The notes under the pieces were generated by a model. It saw only the letters and a program-made list of their open reading frames with translations, did no database searches and was not told where the DNA came from. Position numbers and translations under genes: made by a program. From the NCBI GenBank assembly GCA_020445255.1, contig JAGRGY010000027.1, positions 20,730 to 84,729 of the forward strand: a stretch of 64,000 nucleotides of DNA, given 5' to 3'. Positions 51,731-61,409 of this stretch are shown here, one piece after another (position 1 is the first letter of the stretch; every line of letters begins with the position of its first letter). Source of the stretch: Gammaproteobacteria bacterium (GTDB lineage: Bacteria > Pseudomonadota > Gammaproteobacteria > Chromatiales > Chromatiaceae).

Positions 51731-52033
51731 ATGGAACTGACACCGAGAGAAAAAGACAAGCTGCTGCTGTTCACCGCCGCGCTGCTGGCCGAACGGCGCA
51801 GGGCGCGTGGGCTCAAGCTCAACTACCCGGAGGCGGTGGCATTCATCAGCGCTGCGATCCTCGAGGGTGCGCGCGATGGCCGCAGCGTCGCCGAGCTGAT
51901 GGACCATGGCCGCACGCTGCTGTCGCGCGACGATGTCATGGACGGCGTCGCCGAGCTGATCCCTGAGGTCCAGGTCGAGGCGACCTTCCCGGACGGCACC
52001 AAGCTGGTCACGGTGCACGATCCGATCGTGTGA
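51731..52033 (+). CDS. ureA: Urease gamma subunit
   Basis: 100 residues, full-length Ure[81 protein letters not shown]. Small subunit of the three-subunit bacterial urease. Confidence 0.97.
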   Translation: MELTPREKDKLLLFTAALLAERRRARGLKLNYPEAVAFISAAILEGARDGRSVAELMDHGRTLLSRDDVMDGVAELIPEVQVEATFPDGTKLVTVHDPIV

Positions 52034-52077
52034 TACGTGCGCACCGCATAACAAGACAACAGACTGGAGAGTCCGCG

Positions 52078-52397
52078 ATGATTCCAGGTGAAGTGATCCC
52101 CGCTGCCGGCGAGATCGAGATCAATGCCGGCCGCGCCACCGTCAGGCTGTCGGTCGCCAACACCGGTGACCGGCCGATCCAGGTCGGTTCGCACTACCAC
52201 TTCTTCGAGACCAACGGCGCGCTCGCGTTCGACCGGGCCAGTGCGCGCGGCATGCGCCTGAACATCGCCGCGGGCACCGCGGTGCGGTTCGAACCGGGCC
52301 AGACGCGCGAAGTGGAGCTGGTTGCGTATGCCGGTGACCGCCACGTGTACGGTTTTCGCGGCCACGTGATGGGTCCGCTGGACAGGGAGAAAGCCTG

Positions 52398-52398
<1 letters not shown>
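52078..52398 (+). CDS. ureB: Urease beta subunit
   Basis: 106 residues from ATG 52078: [60 protein letters not shown]. The stop codon shares one base with the ureC start. Separate UreA and UreB confirm the three-subunit enzyme type. Confidence 0.97.
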
Positions 52399-54101
<1,703 letters not shown>

Positions 54102-54109
54102 TACCGGCG

Positions 54110-54625
54110 ATGGCCGCGCCGACGCCGATGATCGAACTCGACCGCCGCATCGATGGCGGCCCGGCGGAGGCGGCGTTGACGCTACCGCTGGACAAGCGGA
54201 TCCGCAGCCGCCTGCGCGTCACGCTCGACGACGGCCGCGACGCCGGCGTGTTCCTGGCGCGCGGCGAGGTGCTGCGCGATGGCGACCTGCTCGGCAGTGC
54301 CGATGGCCTGGTCGTCATTGTCCGCGCCGCCGCAGAGCCGGTATCGGAGGTGCATTGCGAGGATCCGCTGCTGCTCGCGCGTGCGTGCTATCACCTCGGC
54401 AATCGGCACGTGGCACTGCAGATCGACGGCGGGCGCCTGCGCTACCAGCACGATCACGTACTGGATGACATGCTGCGCGGTCTCGGGCTGGAGCCGGCGT
54501 TCGCCGAGGTGCCGTTCGAGCCCGAGCCCGGCGCCTATGGGCGCGGCGCCAACGGGCATGCACACGAGCACGGTCACGCCGCGCACGATCATCACGGCCA
54601 CGGTTCGCACGACCATGGACACTGA
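54110..54625 (+). CDS. ureE: Urease accessory nickel chaperone UreE
   Basis: 171 residues from ATG 54110 (ATG 54128 is an alternative). UreE core: LPLDKRIRSRLRVTLDDGRD, GVFLARGEVLRDGDLLG, YHLGNRHVALQIDGGRLRYQ and DHVLDDMLRGLG. The C-terminal tail is strongly His-rich (GHAHEHGHAAHDHHGHGSHD), a nickel store. The end overlaps ureF by 11 bases. Confidence 0.95.
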   Translation: MAAPTPMIELDRRIDGGPAEAALTLPLDKRIRSRLRVTLDDGRDAGVFLARGEVLRDGDLLGSADGLVVIVRAAAEPVSEVHCEDPLLLARACYHLGNRHVALQIDGGRLRYQHDHVLDDMLRGLGLEPAFAEVPFEPEPGAYGRGANGHAHEHGHAAHDHHGHGSHDHGH

Positions 54626-55307
54626 TGCCACGGCCGGCGACGCACTGGCACGTCTGCGCCTGCTGCAGCTGACGAGCCCCGCCCTGCCGGTCGGGGCTTT
54701 CACCTATTCCCAGGGCCTCGAATGGGCAGTCGAAACGGGCTGGATCAACGACAGCGACACGCTCGCCGACTGGCTGCAGGGGCTCATCGACGATGCGCTG
54801 GCCCCGTTCGAGCTGCCGATCCTGGCGCGCCTCTACGATGCCTGCGCAGGGGGAGAGGCCGGCACGGTCGCGCACTGGGCACGGATCTGTCTCGCCGGCC
54901 GCGAGGGCCGCGAGCTGCGCGCCGAGGAGCGTAACCGCGCACGCGCGCTATGCAGCCTGCTGCGCGACCTCGGCGTCGTCGCCGCCGACACCTGGCGCGA
55001 TTCGCTCGCCGATTGCCAGGCGGCACCGTTCGCGCTGGCCGCGGTGCATTGGGGCATCGCCCGGCGCGACTGCCTGCTCGGTTATGCATGGGGCTGGCTC
55101 GAGAACCAGGTCGCGGCCGCGATCAAGCTGGTGCCGCTCGGCCAGACCGATGGCCAGCGGGTGCAGCTGCGTCTCGCCGCATGCCTGCCGGCCACCGTCG
55201 AACGTGCGCTGGCACTGGGTGACGACGACATCGGCGCCAGCGCGCCGGCACTGGCGATCGCAAGTGCGCGACACGAGACCCAGTACACGCGCCTGTTCCG
55301 CTCCTGA
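54615..55307 (+). CDS. ureF: Urease accessory protein UreF
   Basis: 230 residues. All-helical UreF: LLQLTSPALPVGAFTYSQGL, EWAVETGWINDSDTLADWL, AHWARICLAGREGRELRAEE and KLVPLGQTDGQRVQLRLAAC. It acts with UreD and UreG, gating GTP hydrolysis in nickel insertion. ATG 54615 lies inside the ureE end. The gap to ureG (130 bases) contains an inverted repeat element. Confidence 0.95.
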   Translation: MDTDATAGDALARLRLLQLTSPALPVGAFTYSQGLEWAVETGWINDSDTLADWLQGLIDDALAPFELPILARLYDACAGGEAGTVAHWARICLAGREGRELRAEERNRARALCSLLRDLGVVAADTWRDSLADCQAAPFALAAVHWGIARRDCLLGYAWGWLENQVAAAIKLVPLGQTDGQRVQLRLAACLPATVERALALGDDDIGASAPALAIASARHETQYTRLFRS

Positions 55308-55330
55308 CAGCGTAGGGGTCGGTGGCGAAA

Positions 55331-55411
55331 GGGGTCAGATCCCTTTCTCAGCACCTTTCCGGGCCGTGTTCGCAGATTCCGGTTGAAACGACGAAAATGG
55401 GATCTGACCCC
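55331..55411. repeat. REP/MITE-like inverted repeat element between ureF and ureG
   Basis: GGGGTCAGATCCC (55331-55343) and GGGATCTGACCCC (55399-55411) are perfect 13-base inverted repeats that bound an 81-bp segment without a gene. GGGGTCAGATCCC-type ends recall the dispersed repeats associated with RAYT transposases in Gammaproteobacteria (recollection). The element splits an otherwise tight operon. Confidence 0.75.
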
Positions 55412-55437
55412 TGTCAAGCACAGTCAACGAGGGTGAC

Positions 55438-56067
55438 ATGAATGCGAGCAGAAGCGCACTGCGCATCGGCGTCGGCGGTCCGGTCGGGTCAGGCAAGACC
55501 GCGCTGCTCGAGGTGTTGTGCAAGCGCCTGCGCGAGCGTTACGACATCGCCGTGGTGACGAACGACATCTATACCCAGGAGGATGCGCAGATCCTGATGC
55601 GCGCGCAGGCGCTGCCGTTCGAGCGCATCGTCGGCGTCGAGACCGGTGGTTGTCCACATACGGCGATCCGCGAGGATGCATCGATGAACCTGGCCGCGGT
55701 CGAGGACCTGCAGCAGCGTTTTCCCGATCTGGAGATCGTGTTCATCGAAAGCGGCGGCGACAACCTGTCGGCGACCTTCAGTCCCGAGCTGGCAGATTTG
55801 ACCATCTATGTGATCGACGTCGCCGAGGGCGAGAAGATCCCGCGCAAGGGCGGTCCCGGCATCACGCGATCCGACATGCTGGTGATCAACAAGATCGATC
55901 TTGCGCCGTACGTCGGCGCGTCGCTCGACGTCATGGCGGCCGACACGCGCCGCATGCGCGGCGAGCGTCCCTGGGTGTTCAGCAATCTCAAGCGTGGCGA
56001 CGGCGTCGACGAGATCATCGCGTTCATCGAGCGTGAAGGGATGCTGGCGCCGGTCGCAACCGAATAG
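55438..56067 (+). CDS. ureG: Urease accessory GTPase UreG
   Basis: 209 residues. SIMIBI GTPase: P-loop [48 protein letters not shown] (the metal-binding Cys-Pro-His), [40 protein letters not shown]. It couples GTP hydrolysis to nickel transfer. Last gene of the urea block. Confidence 0.97.
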   Translation: MNASRSALRIGVGGPVGSGKTALLEVLCKRLRERYDIAVVTNDIYTQEDAQILMRAQALPFERIVGVETGGCPHTAIREDASMNLAAVEDLQQRFPDLEIVFIESGGDNLSATFSPELADLTIYVIDVAEGEKIPRKGGPGITRSDMLVINKIDLAPYVGASLDVMAADTRRMRGERPWVFSNLKRGDGVDEIIAFIEREGMLAPVATE

Positions 56068-56072
56068 CCCGG

Positions 56073-56109
56073 CCCCTGCCGTCGGTCGTCGACGGATCCG
56101 GTGCAGGGG
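56073..56109. terminator. Branched inverted repeat between ureG and the convergent peptide operon
   Basis: CCCCTGC (56073-56079) and GCAGGGG (56103-56109) enclose a second stem CCGTCG / CGACGG (56079-56095). Position between two convergent operons suggests a bidirectional terminator. There is no long U-tract on either side. Confidence 0.45.
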
Positions 56110-56167
56110 TTGGGTTGGCAGCGTGGATGACACTGCTCCCACCCCGGCCCCGGATCGCTGCACGACA

Positions 56168-56407
56168 TCAGTTGGAAAAGTCGTGCACCCAAGCCACATT
56201 GGGATCCGTCGACGTCGCGTCGCCGTGGGCATGGATGTGGTGGGCCATGTAGTCCATCCATTCCTCGACCGACATCTCGTTGCCCCACATGTCCTCGGCG
56301 GTCACCAGTTTGACCAGGCCACCGGTGATTCCGGCGCCGTGGACCTGCTCGATCTCGTCAATCGCAAGCGTGGTCAATTCGGTCTCGTGTTGCTGTTTCA
56401 TCGTCAT
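56168..56407 (-). CDS. Putative precursor peptide B with GA-type leader
   Basis: 79 residues. The N-terminal part matches a C39-peptidase leader: LTTLAIDEIEQVHGAG, with L-x-x-x-E-I-x-x-V-x-G-A spacing, so cleavage is expected after Gly-Ala (about residue 25). The core (54 residues) is acidic and rich in His, Trp and Met (EDMWGNEMSVEEWMDYM, HHIHAHGD). I do not recognise the product. Last gene of the minus-strand operon, overlapping the 66-residue gene by four bases (ATGA). Confidence 0.7.
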   Translation of the reverse strand: MTMKQQHETELTTLAIDEIEQVHGAGITGGLVKLVTAEDMWGNEMSVEEWMDYMAHHIHAHGDATSTDPNVAWVHDFSN

Positions 56408-56604
56408 TCTCCTGACAGTTGATTGAGCGCGGCGGGGAATGCCGCGGATGCACCGGCACCGGCGCCGCCGGCAATGCGGTGGCGCCGCTGGGCGTCGGGT
56501 TTGTCCGACGACCGGCCGACCGCACGCAACGCCAGCAATGCGCTGACCAGCGGCGAGCCGTCCATCGTCAGGACTCGATTGTCGAATGTGGCGGGATAGG
56601 ACAT
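56404..56604 (-). CDS. Unknown 66-residue protein in the peptide operon
   Basis: ATG 56604 lies two bases after the ABC exporter stop and the end overlaps precursor B by four bases, so translational coupling makes it a likely real gene. It begins MSYPATFDNRVLTMDGSPLV, has an Arg/Lys/Asp-rich centre, and then RHRIAGGAGAGASAAF. A Gly-Gly at 46-47 lacks the usual LSxxEL context, so it may or may not be a further precursor. No family recognised. Confidence 0.5.
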   Translation of the reverse strand: MSYPATFDNRVLTMDGSPLVSALLALRAVGRSSDKPDAQRRHRIAGGAGAGASAAFPAALNQLSGE

Positions 56605-56606
56605 GT

Positions 56607-58763
56607 TCAACCCCCCTGCTGCGGTTGCGCTGTCGCTTGCGCGGAATGCTGCGCCTGCGTCGTGCGCGGGCGCGACGTGGTCCTCTGCAGCGCGATCACG
56701 CGATCCGCGCTGGCAATGGTTTCGGGGCGATGGGCGACGATGACCCGGGTCAGCGGCAGCTGCATGACCGCGTCGTTGACCAGGCGTTCGGCGTCGATAT
56801 CCAGGTGGCTGGTCGCCTCGTCGAGCACCAGGATCCGCGGCCGCTTGTACAACGCCCGCGCCAACAGCACGCGCTGCTTCTGTCCACCCGACAAAACGGA
56901 GCCCATGTCGCCGACCATCGTGTGGTACTGCAGCGGCATCGCGGCGATTTCGTCGTGGACCGCGGCGAGCCGCGCACAGCGTTCGACCTGCTCCCAATCG
57001 GGCGCCGGATCGAAGAAGGTGATGTTGTCGGCGATCGACCCGGCGAACAGCTGGTCGTCCTGCATCACGGTACCGACCTGCGCGCGCAGCGCGTCGCGGT
57101 CGAGGCGGTCGAGTGCGATGCCGCCGATGCGAACCTGGCCTTCGCTGCACGGCAGCAGGCCGAGCATCAGCTTGACCAGCGTGGTCTTGCCGCAGCCCGA
57201 CGGGCCGACCAGCGCGACCGATTCACCCGCCGCGACATGGAAGCTGACGCCATCGAGCACATGCGGCTCGTTGTCGGAATAGCGGAAACCGACGTCGCGC
57301 AGCTCGATCTCGACCGCGCCGTCACCGGCCAGGCGCTGGCCGCCCGGCTGATCCGGCTCCGGTTCGCTCAATGCGATGTCGGCGACGCGTTCGCCGTGCA
57401 GGCCGAGCATCTTCAGTTCGATGCCTTTCTCGACCAGCGCGGTCGCTCGCGACACGAACTGTTGCTTGTAGGCGACGAACGCGAACAGCATGCCGACCGA
57501 GAAGCGGCCGTCGAGGATCGCGAGCGCCGCCAGCCAGACGACGACGATGTTCTCGATTGCGAACGTCGTGCCATTGACCGCCTGGTAGACGAGGCCAAGG
57601 CGCTGCACGCGGATGCCGGCGTTGAACTGGTCGGCGAGCAGATCCTCGAACTGCGCGCGGCGCAGCAACTGACGGCCGAAAAGCTTGATGCTCTGCATGC
57701 CGCGCACGGTCTCCAGGAAATGTGACTGCTGTTTCGCGCGCTTTGCGATCTCCTCTTCCTGGGCCTGGCGCAGCGGGCGATACAGCACAAGGCGTAGCAT
57801 GGCGTACACCGCGGCCGCACCGACCACGATCGCGGTCAACTGCGCGGAATACACCAGCATCATCGCCAGTGTCGTGATGACCATCAGGCCGTCGACCATG
57901 GCCTCGAGAAAGCTGCCGGTCAACGTGCGCTGGATCGTGCCCATCGAGTCGAACCGCGACACGACGTCACCCAGGTGGCGGCGTTCGAAGAACACCAGCG
58001 GCAGCCGGACCAGGTGACGGAACAGGTTGCCCAGCAGCTGCAGATTGAGCTGATTGCTCAATACCATGACGACCCAGCCGCGCAACGTGGCCACGGCGAC
58101 CCGGATCAGGCCGAGCAGCAGGAAACCGATTGCCAGCAGCGACAGCAGGTCGGCATCGTTCGACACCACCGCGCCGTCGACGACCAGCTGCATGAACAGC
58201 GGTGCGGCCAACGTGAATGCCTCGAGTGCCAATGCGAGCAGGACGACCGTTGCCAGTGCGCGTGGCAGTCCGTGCACGCGGCCGACCAGCTCGCGCACAC
58301 TGACGCGGCGGCGCTCCTCGACAGGCTGGAAGCCGGCCTCCGGCGTCAGCTCCAACGCGACACCGGTGAAGTGTTTTGACACCTCGTCGAATGCGAGACG
58401 TCGTTCGCCACTGGCCGGGTCGTGAATCACGACGTGGCCCGCGCCAACCTTGGTCAGTACCACGTAGTGGCCGAAGTCCCAGTGCAGGATCGATGGCCCC
58501 TGCAACAGGTGCAGATCGTCGAGCGCAAGCTTGACTGGGCGTGCCGACAGCTGCAGATGGCCGGCGATCTGCATCAGATCCGTCATCCGTGCGCCGCGCC
58601 CGACGCCGAGGTTGCGGCGCTGGATCGTGGCCAGATCGGTCTTGTGACCGTGGTAGCCGGCGATCATCGCGAGACATGCCAGGCCACACTCGCTGGCCTC
58701 GTTCTGCAGGATGAGCGGTACGCGTCGGCGCCCGGGGAAATTGAGCAGGGAGATCGCCGCCAT
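56607..58763 (-). CDS. Peptidase-containing ABC exporter (C39-ABC, PCAT type)
   Basis: 718 residues from ATG 58763 (AGAGGA upstream). N-terminal C39 peptidase with catalytic Cys26 in QNEASECGLACLAMI, His99 in FGHYVVLTKV and Asp115 in IHDPASGE, so it should cut double-Gly leaders. Six membrane helices follow, then an ABC ATPase: GPSGCGKTTLVKLMLG, LSGGQKQRVLLARAL, ILVLDEATSHLDIDAE. It cleaves and exports the peptides encoded in the same operon. Confidence 0.93.
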   Translation of the reverse strand: MAAISLLNFPGRRRVPLILQNEASECGLACLAMIAGYHGHKTDLATIQRRNLGVGRGARMTDLMQIAGHLQLSARPVKLALDDLHLLQGPSILHWDFGHYVVLTKVGAGHVVIHDPASGERRLAFDEVSKHFTGVALELTPEAGFQPVEERRRVSVRELVGRVHGLPRALATVVLLALALEAFTLAAPLFMQLVVDGAVVSNDADLLSLLAIGFLLLGLIRVAVATLRGWVVMVLSNQLNLQLLGNLFRHLVRLPLVFFERRHLGDVVSRFDSMGTIQRTLTGSFLEAMVDGLMVITTLAMMLVYSAQLTAIVVGAAAVYAMLRLVLYRPLRQAQEEEIAKRAKQQSHFLETVRGMQSIKLFGRQLLRRAQFEDLLADQFNAGIRVQRLGLVYQAVNGTTFAIENIVVVWLAALAILDGRFSVGMLFAFVAYKQQFVSRATALVEKGIELKMLGLHGERVADIALSEPEPDQPGGQRLAGDGAVEIELRDVGFRYSDNEPHVLDGVSFHVAAGESVALVGPSGCGKTTLVKLMLGLLPCSEGQVRIGGIALDRLDRDALRAQVGTVMQDDQLFAGSIADNITFFDPAPDWEQVERCARLAAVHDEIAAMPLQYHTMVGDMGSVLSGGQKQRVLLARALYKRPRILVLDEATSHLDIDAERLVNDAVMQLPLTRVIVAHRPETIASADRVIALQRTTSRPRTTQAQHSAQATAQPQQGG

Positions 58764-58765
58764 GC

Positions 58766-60022
58766 TCAGGTCCTCTGCACCAGGCTGAACAGCGGATCGA
58801 ACATCCACTCGATGATCGAGCGGCGGTCGAGCATCACGTCGGCATCAAGCGCCATGCCCGCCTGCAGCGCGAATGTCCTGCCGTAGGCGTGCACGTCCTG
58901 TTCGCGCAATGCGACCGTTACCAGGTACGCCGGTTCGTCGAGCCGCAGCGGCAGGTCGGTGTCGCCCGGCAGCAGCAGCGACTTCGCGATCGATACGACG
59001 TGTCCGCGGTAGTGGCCGAAGCGCTGGTAGGGAAACGCACCGTAGCGCAATGCGACTGCCTGTTGCGGGGCGACGAAGCCGATCGCGTGGCTGGGCACGA
59101 GCAGGCGCGCCTCGAGTTCGGCGCCGTCCGGGATGATGCTGAGCAGTGGCGCGTCGCGGCGCACCTGTTGACCGGGCTGCAGCAGCACCGTGCTGACCAC
59201 GCCGTCAGCCGGCGCCGCGATCACGACGTCGCTGTTCGCCTCGCGTTCGGTGCGCTCCTGAACGACTTCGGCGATGCGGCGTTCGAGTGCCGCGCGCGCC
59301 GACTCGCCTTCGACGCGCGCGCTGTCGCGCTCCTTGTGCAGATCGGTGATCCGGCCCTGCAAGGCGACCGCATCGCGGCGCAGTACCTGCAGCTGTCCGC
59401 GCTGATCGAGCACGCGATCGCTTTCCTGCTGAACCTGTGCCGCGGCGACGTAGCCATCGACCTTTAGCTTCTCGATGCGCGCCAACTCGCGCTCCGCCGC
59501 CTGCAGTCGCTCACGCATCGTCGCGATCGCGCCATCGAGTTGATGCCGTTCCTCGTCCAGGCTCGTGAGCTGGGCGTCGATGCGTTGTGCGCGCAGCCGC
59601 TGCATCTCGTCGTGTCCGGCCAGCTCCTTCTCGAGGCTGGCCTGACGTTCGCGCAACAGGGCGATCGTCGTGCTGTTGGCGGCATGCACGCTGAGACTGC
59701 TGCGTTCGGTCGACACCACGGCCAGCACGTCGCCCCTGCGCACGCGCTGACCCTCGTCGACGCGTCGTTCGAGCAGTGTGCCGGGTGCATCCGGATAGAC
59801 CTTGATCAGGCCCTTGTTCGGCGCGAGGAAGCCCTGCACGTGGGCCTTGCGGTTGAACTCACCCAGGCACGCGTAGCCGACCAGCAATGTCGCGACGACG
59901 AACGCGGTCGTCGCCAGCCAGGTGCTGCGGGGTGACGCCGCCAGCAGCACGCTGCCGCGTATCAGCTCGCGCTGGTGCTCGATGGCCTCGCGGCGGAACA
60001 ATGGCGTGGTCGTGCTCACCAT
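58766..60022 (-). CDS. HlyD-family export adaptor protein
   Basis: 418 residues from ATG 60022. Starts LFRREAIEHQRELIRGSVLL, one membrane helix (about 36-52), then a split lipoyl region around a long coiled coil (LRERQASLEKELAGHDEMQR, LERRIAEVVQERTEREANSD) and a beta-barrel part (VLLQPGQQVRRDAPLLSIIP). It resembles the colicin V / NHLM-type secretion HlyD proteins. It should join the ABC exporter to an outer-membrane channel. Two bases separate it from the exporter gene and four from the radical SAM gene. Confidence 0.9.
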   Translation of the reverse strand: MVSTTTPLFRREAIEHQRELIRGSVLLAASPRSTWLATTAFVVATLLVGYACLGEFNRKAHVQGFLAPNKGLIKVYPDAPGTLLERRVDEGQRVRRGDVLAVVSTERSSLSVHAANSTTIALLRERQASLEKELAGHDEMQRLRAQRIDAQLTSLDEERHQLDGAIATMRERLQAAERELARIEKLKVDGYVAAAQVQQESDRVLDQRGQLQVLRRDAVALQGRITDLHKERDSARVEGESARAALERRIAEVVQERTEREANSDVVIAAPADGVVSTVLLQPGQQVRRDAPLLSIIPDGAELEARLLVPSHAIGFVAPQQAVALRYGAFPYQRFGHYRGHVVSIAKSLLLPGDTDLPLRLDEPAYLVTVALREQDVHAYGRTFALQAGMALDADVMLDRRSIIEWMFDPLFSLVQRT

Positions 60023-60026
60023 CACC

Positions 60027-61088
60027 TCACACGCGCACAGCGGCATGCCGGTCGCTGCGTGGCAGCGGCAGCCGGGCCTCGACGCCGGCGCCGCGGCGTG
60101 CCTGGCTGGCCATCAGCGCATACCAGTCGATGAACTGGGGTGGCTGTTCGGCGAGCGTATGGCTCACGCGGCGTGCGACGTGTCCCAGCTGCGGACCGAT
60201 CCGGTCGTACCAGCGGCCCGCCATGTCGTGCACCGAGTCGCGGTGCAGGTTGCCCAGCGCGAAGCGCCGCGCGAAGCCGTACTGCAGCGGTACGACCTCG
60301 CCGTCCGGTTCGACCACCAGCGGCGACAACTGCTCGGCCAGCGGGCGACGCGGCATCTTGTAACCGATGTCGAGGAAGAACCGGTCCGGATGACGTTGCA
60401 GCAGTTCGCTGTGCAGCAGATCGACCTGCAGCGTCAGGCGCCCGTCGAGCTTGCTGCGCACGTACTCGGCCAGCTGCCAGGCGTAGGCGCCCTCGAGCGC
60501 GTCCGGGCTCTTGCCGGCGAGGTGTTTCGCGGCATTGCCGAAGCAGTCGAGTGGATGGATCTGCAGCGCCTTGGCGCCGACATTGACGGCAAACTCCACG
60601 ACCCACGGCAGCTCGTCCAGGTTGTGCTGTGTGAGCGTGAACAGGAAGCCGAAGTCGATGTCGCGTGCGCGCAGTTCAGGCAGGCGCATCGCCATGGTGT
60701 CGAAAGCCTTCGGCGAATTGCGCATCGCATTGTGCGAGGCGGGCTTGCCGTCGAGCGAAATCACCAGCAGATCGGTGACCGGCGCGATTGCATCGAGACG
60801 GCGCGGCGACAGCAGCATGCCGTTGCTGACGATGCCGGTGCGTATGCCCAGCGAGCGGGCGTGACCGAGCACCTCGGAAAGCTGCGGGTAGAGCATGGGC
60901 TCGCCGCCGGAGAAACTGGCCCAGGTGTAACCTTCACCCGCCAGCTCGTCGAGCGCCGTGCGCAGTACGCCGGGAGTGAGCGCATCGGTGGCGCGCGGCG
61001 ACGACGAAGAATAGCAGTGACGGCACTCGAGGTTGCAGCGCCGAGTCAGGTGGATCTGCACGACACGATAGTGGCCGGTGGGTCCCAT
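60027..61088 (-). CDS. Radical SAM peptide maturase lacking SPASM cysteines
   Basis: 353 residues from ATG 61088. Core motif CNLECRHC (Cys18, 22, 25) in HLTRRCNLECRHCYSSSS, followed by SFSGGEPMLYPQLSEVLGHA and GIVSNGMLLSPRRL. The C-terminal part has the SPASM/twitch layout (LSPLVVEPDGEVVPLQYGFA, FALGNLHRDS) but no Cys at the cluster positions; the only other Cys is in LDCFGNAAKH. It should have just one Fe-S cluster. It lies between precursor A and the export genes, so its substrate is likely precursor A and/or B (inference). Confidence 0.88.
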   Translation of the reverse strand: MGPTGHYRVVQIHLTRRCNLECRHCYSSSSPRATDALTPGVLRTALDELAGEGYTWASFSGGEPMLYPQLSEVLGHARSLGIRTGIVSNGMLLSPRRLDAIAPVTDLLVISLDGKPASHNAMRNSPKAFDTMAMRLPELRARDIDFGFLFTLTQHNLDELPWVVEFAVNVGAKALQIHPLDCFGNAAKHLAGKSPDALEGAYAWQLAEYVRSKLDGRLTLQVDLLHSELLQRHPDRFFLDIGYKMPRRPLAEQLSPLVVEPDGEVVPLQYGFARRFALGNLHRDSVHDMAGRWYDRIGPQLGHVARRVSHTLAEQPPQFIDWYALMASQARRGAGVEARLPLPRSDRHAAVRV

Positions 61089-61184
61089 GGGATCGTTCTC
61101 CTCGTTGGCCGACACACGGTGCCGGCGGTTGGCGCCGTGGGGGACCGGTAGTGCCGGCCCCCGCACGGCAGCATGCCGACTCGC

Positions 61185-61409
61185 TCAGTAGCCCTTGGTC
61201 AGGCCGCCGAGCTGGTCGAGGTTCAGCACCTCCGGATCGATGATTCCGTAAGGGAACACTTTGTAGATCCGGGTCGGCGTGATGTTGACGACCGGGAAGG
61301 CGGAGAGGTAGGCACCGCCGGCGACCTGCTCCAGCTCCTGCTGTGACAGGGTCGACAGGCCGGTGCAGCCGTTCATCAATTTCTCAGATCCGCGTTTTTC
61401 GCTGTTCAT
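61185..61409 (-). CDS. Putative precursor peptide A with double-glycine leader
   Basis: 74 residues. ATG 61409 is preceded by GAGGAAGACTC. The leader has an exact double-Gly motif: TLSQQELEQVAGG, i.e. LSxxELxxVxGG, with cleavage predicted after Gly32. The core of 42 residues starts AYLSAFPVVNITPTRIYK, continues VFPYGIIDPEVLNLD and ends QLGGLTKGY; it has no Cys, is rich in aromatic and branched residues and has several Pro. The only Cys is in the leader. First gene of the operon, before the radical SAM enzyme. Confidence 0.85.
   Translation of the reverse strand: MNSEKRGSEKLMNGCTGLSTLSQQELEQVAGGAYLSAFPVVNITPTRIYKVFPYGIIDPEVLNLDQLGGLTKGY

Noticed and set aside
60027..61088. Sactipeptide pathway
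   Set aside because: Neither predicted core peptide has cysteine, and the enzyme lacks SPASM cysteines, so sulfur-to-alpha-carbon links are excluded for precursor A and unlikely for B.
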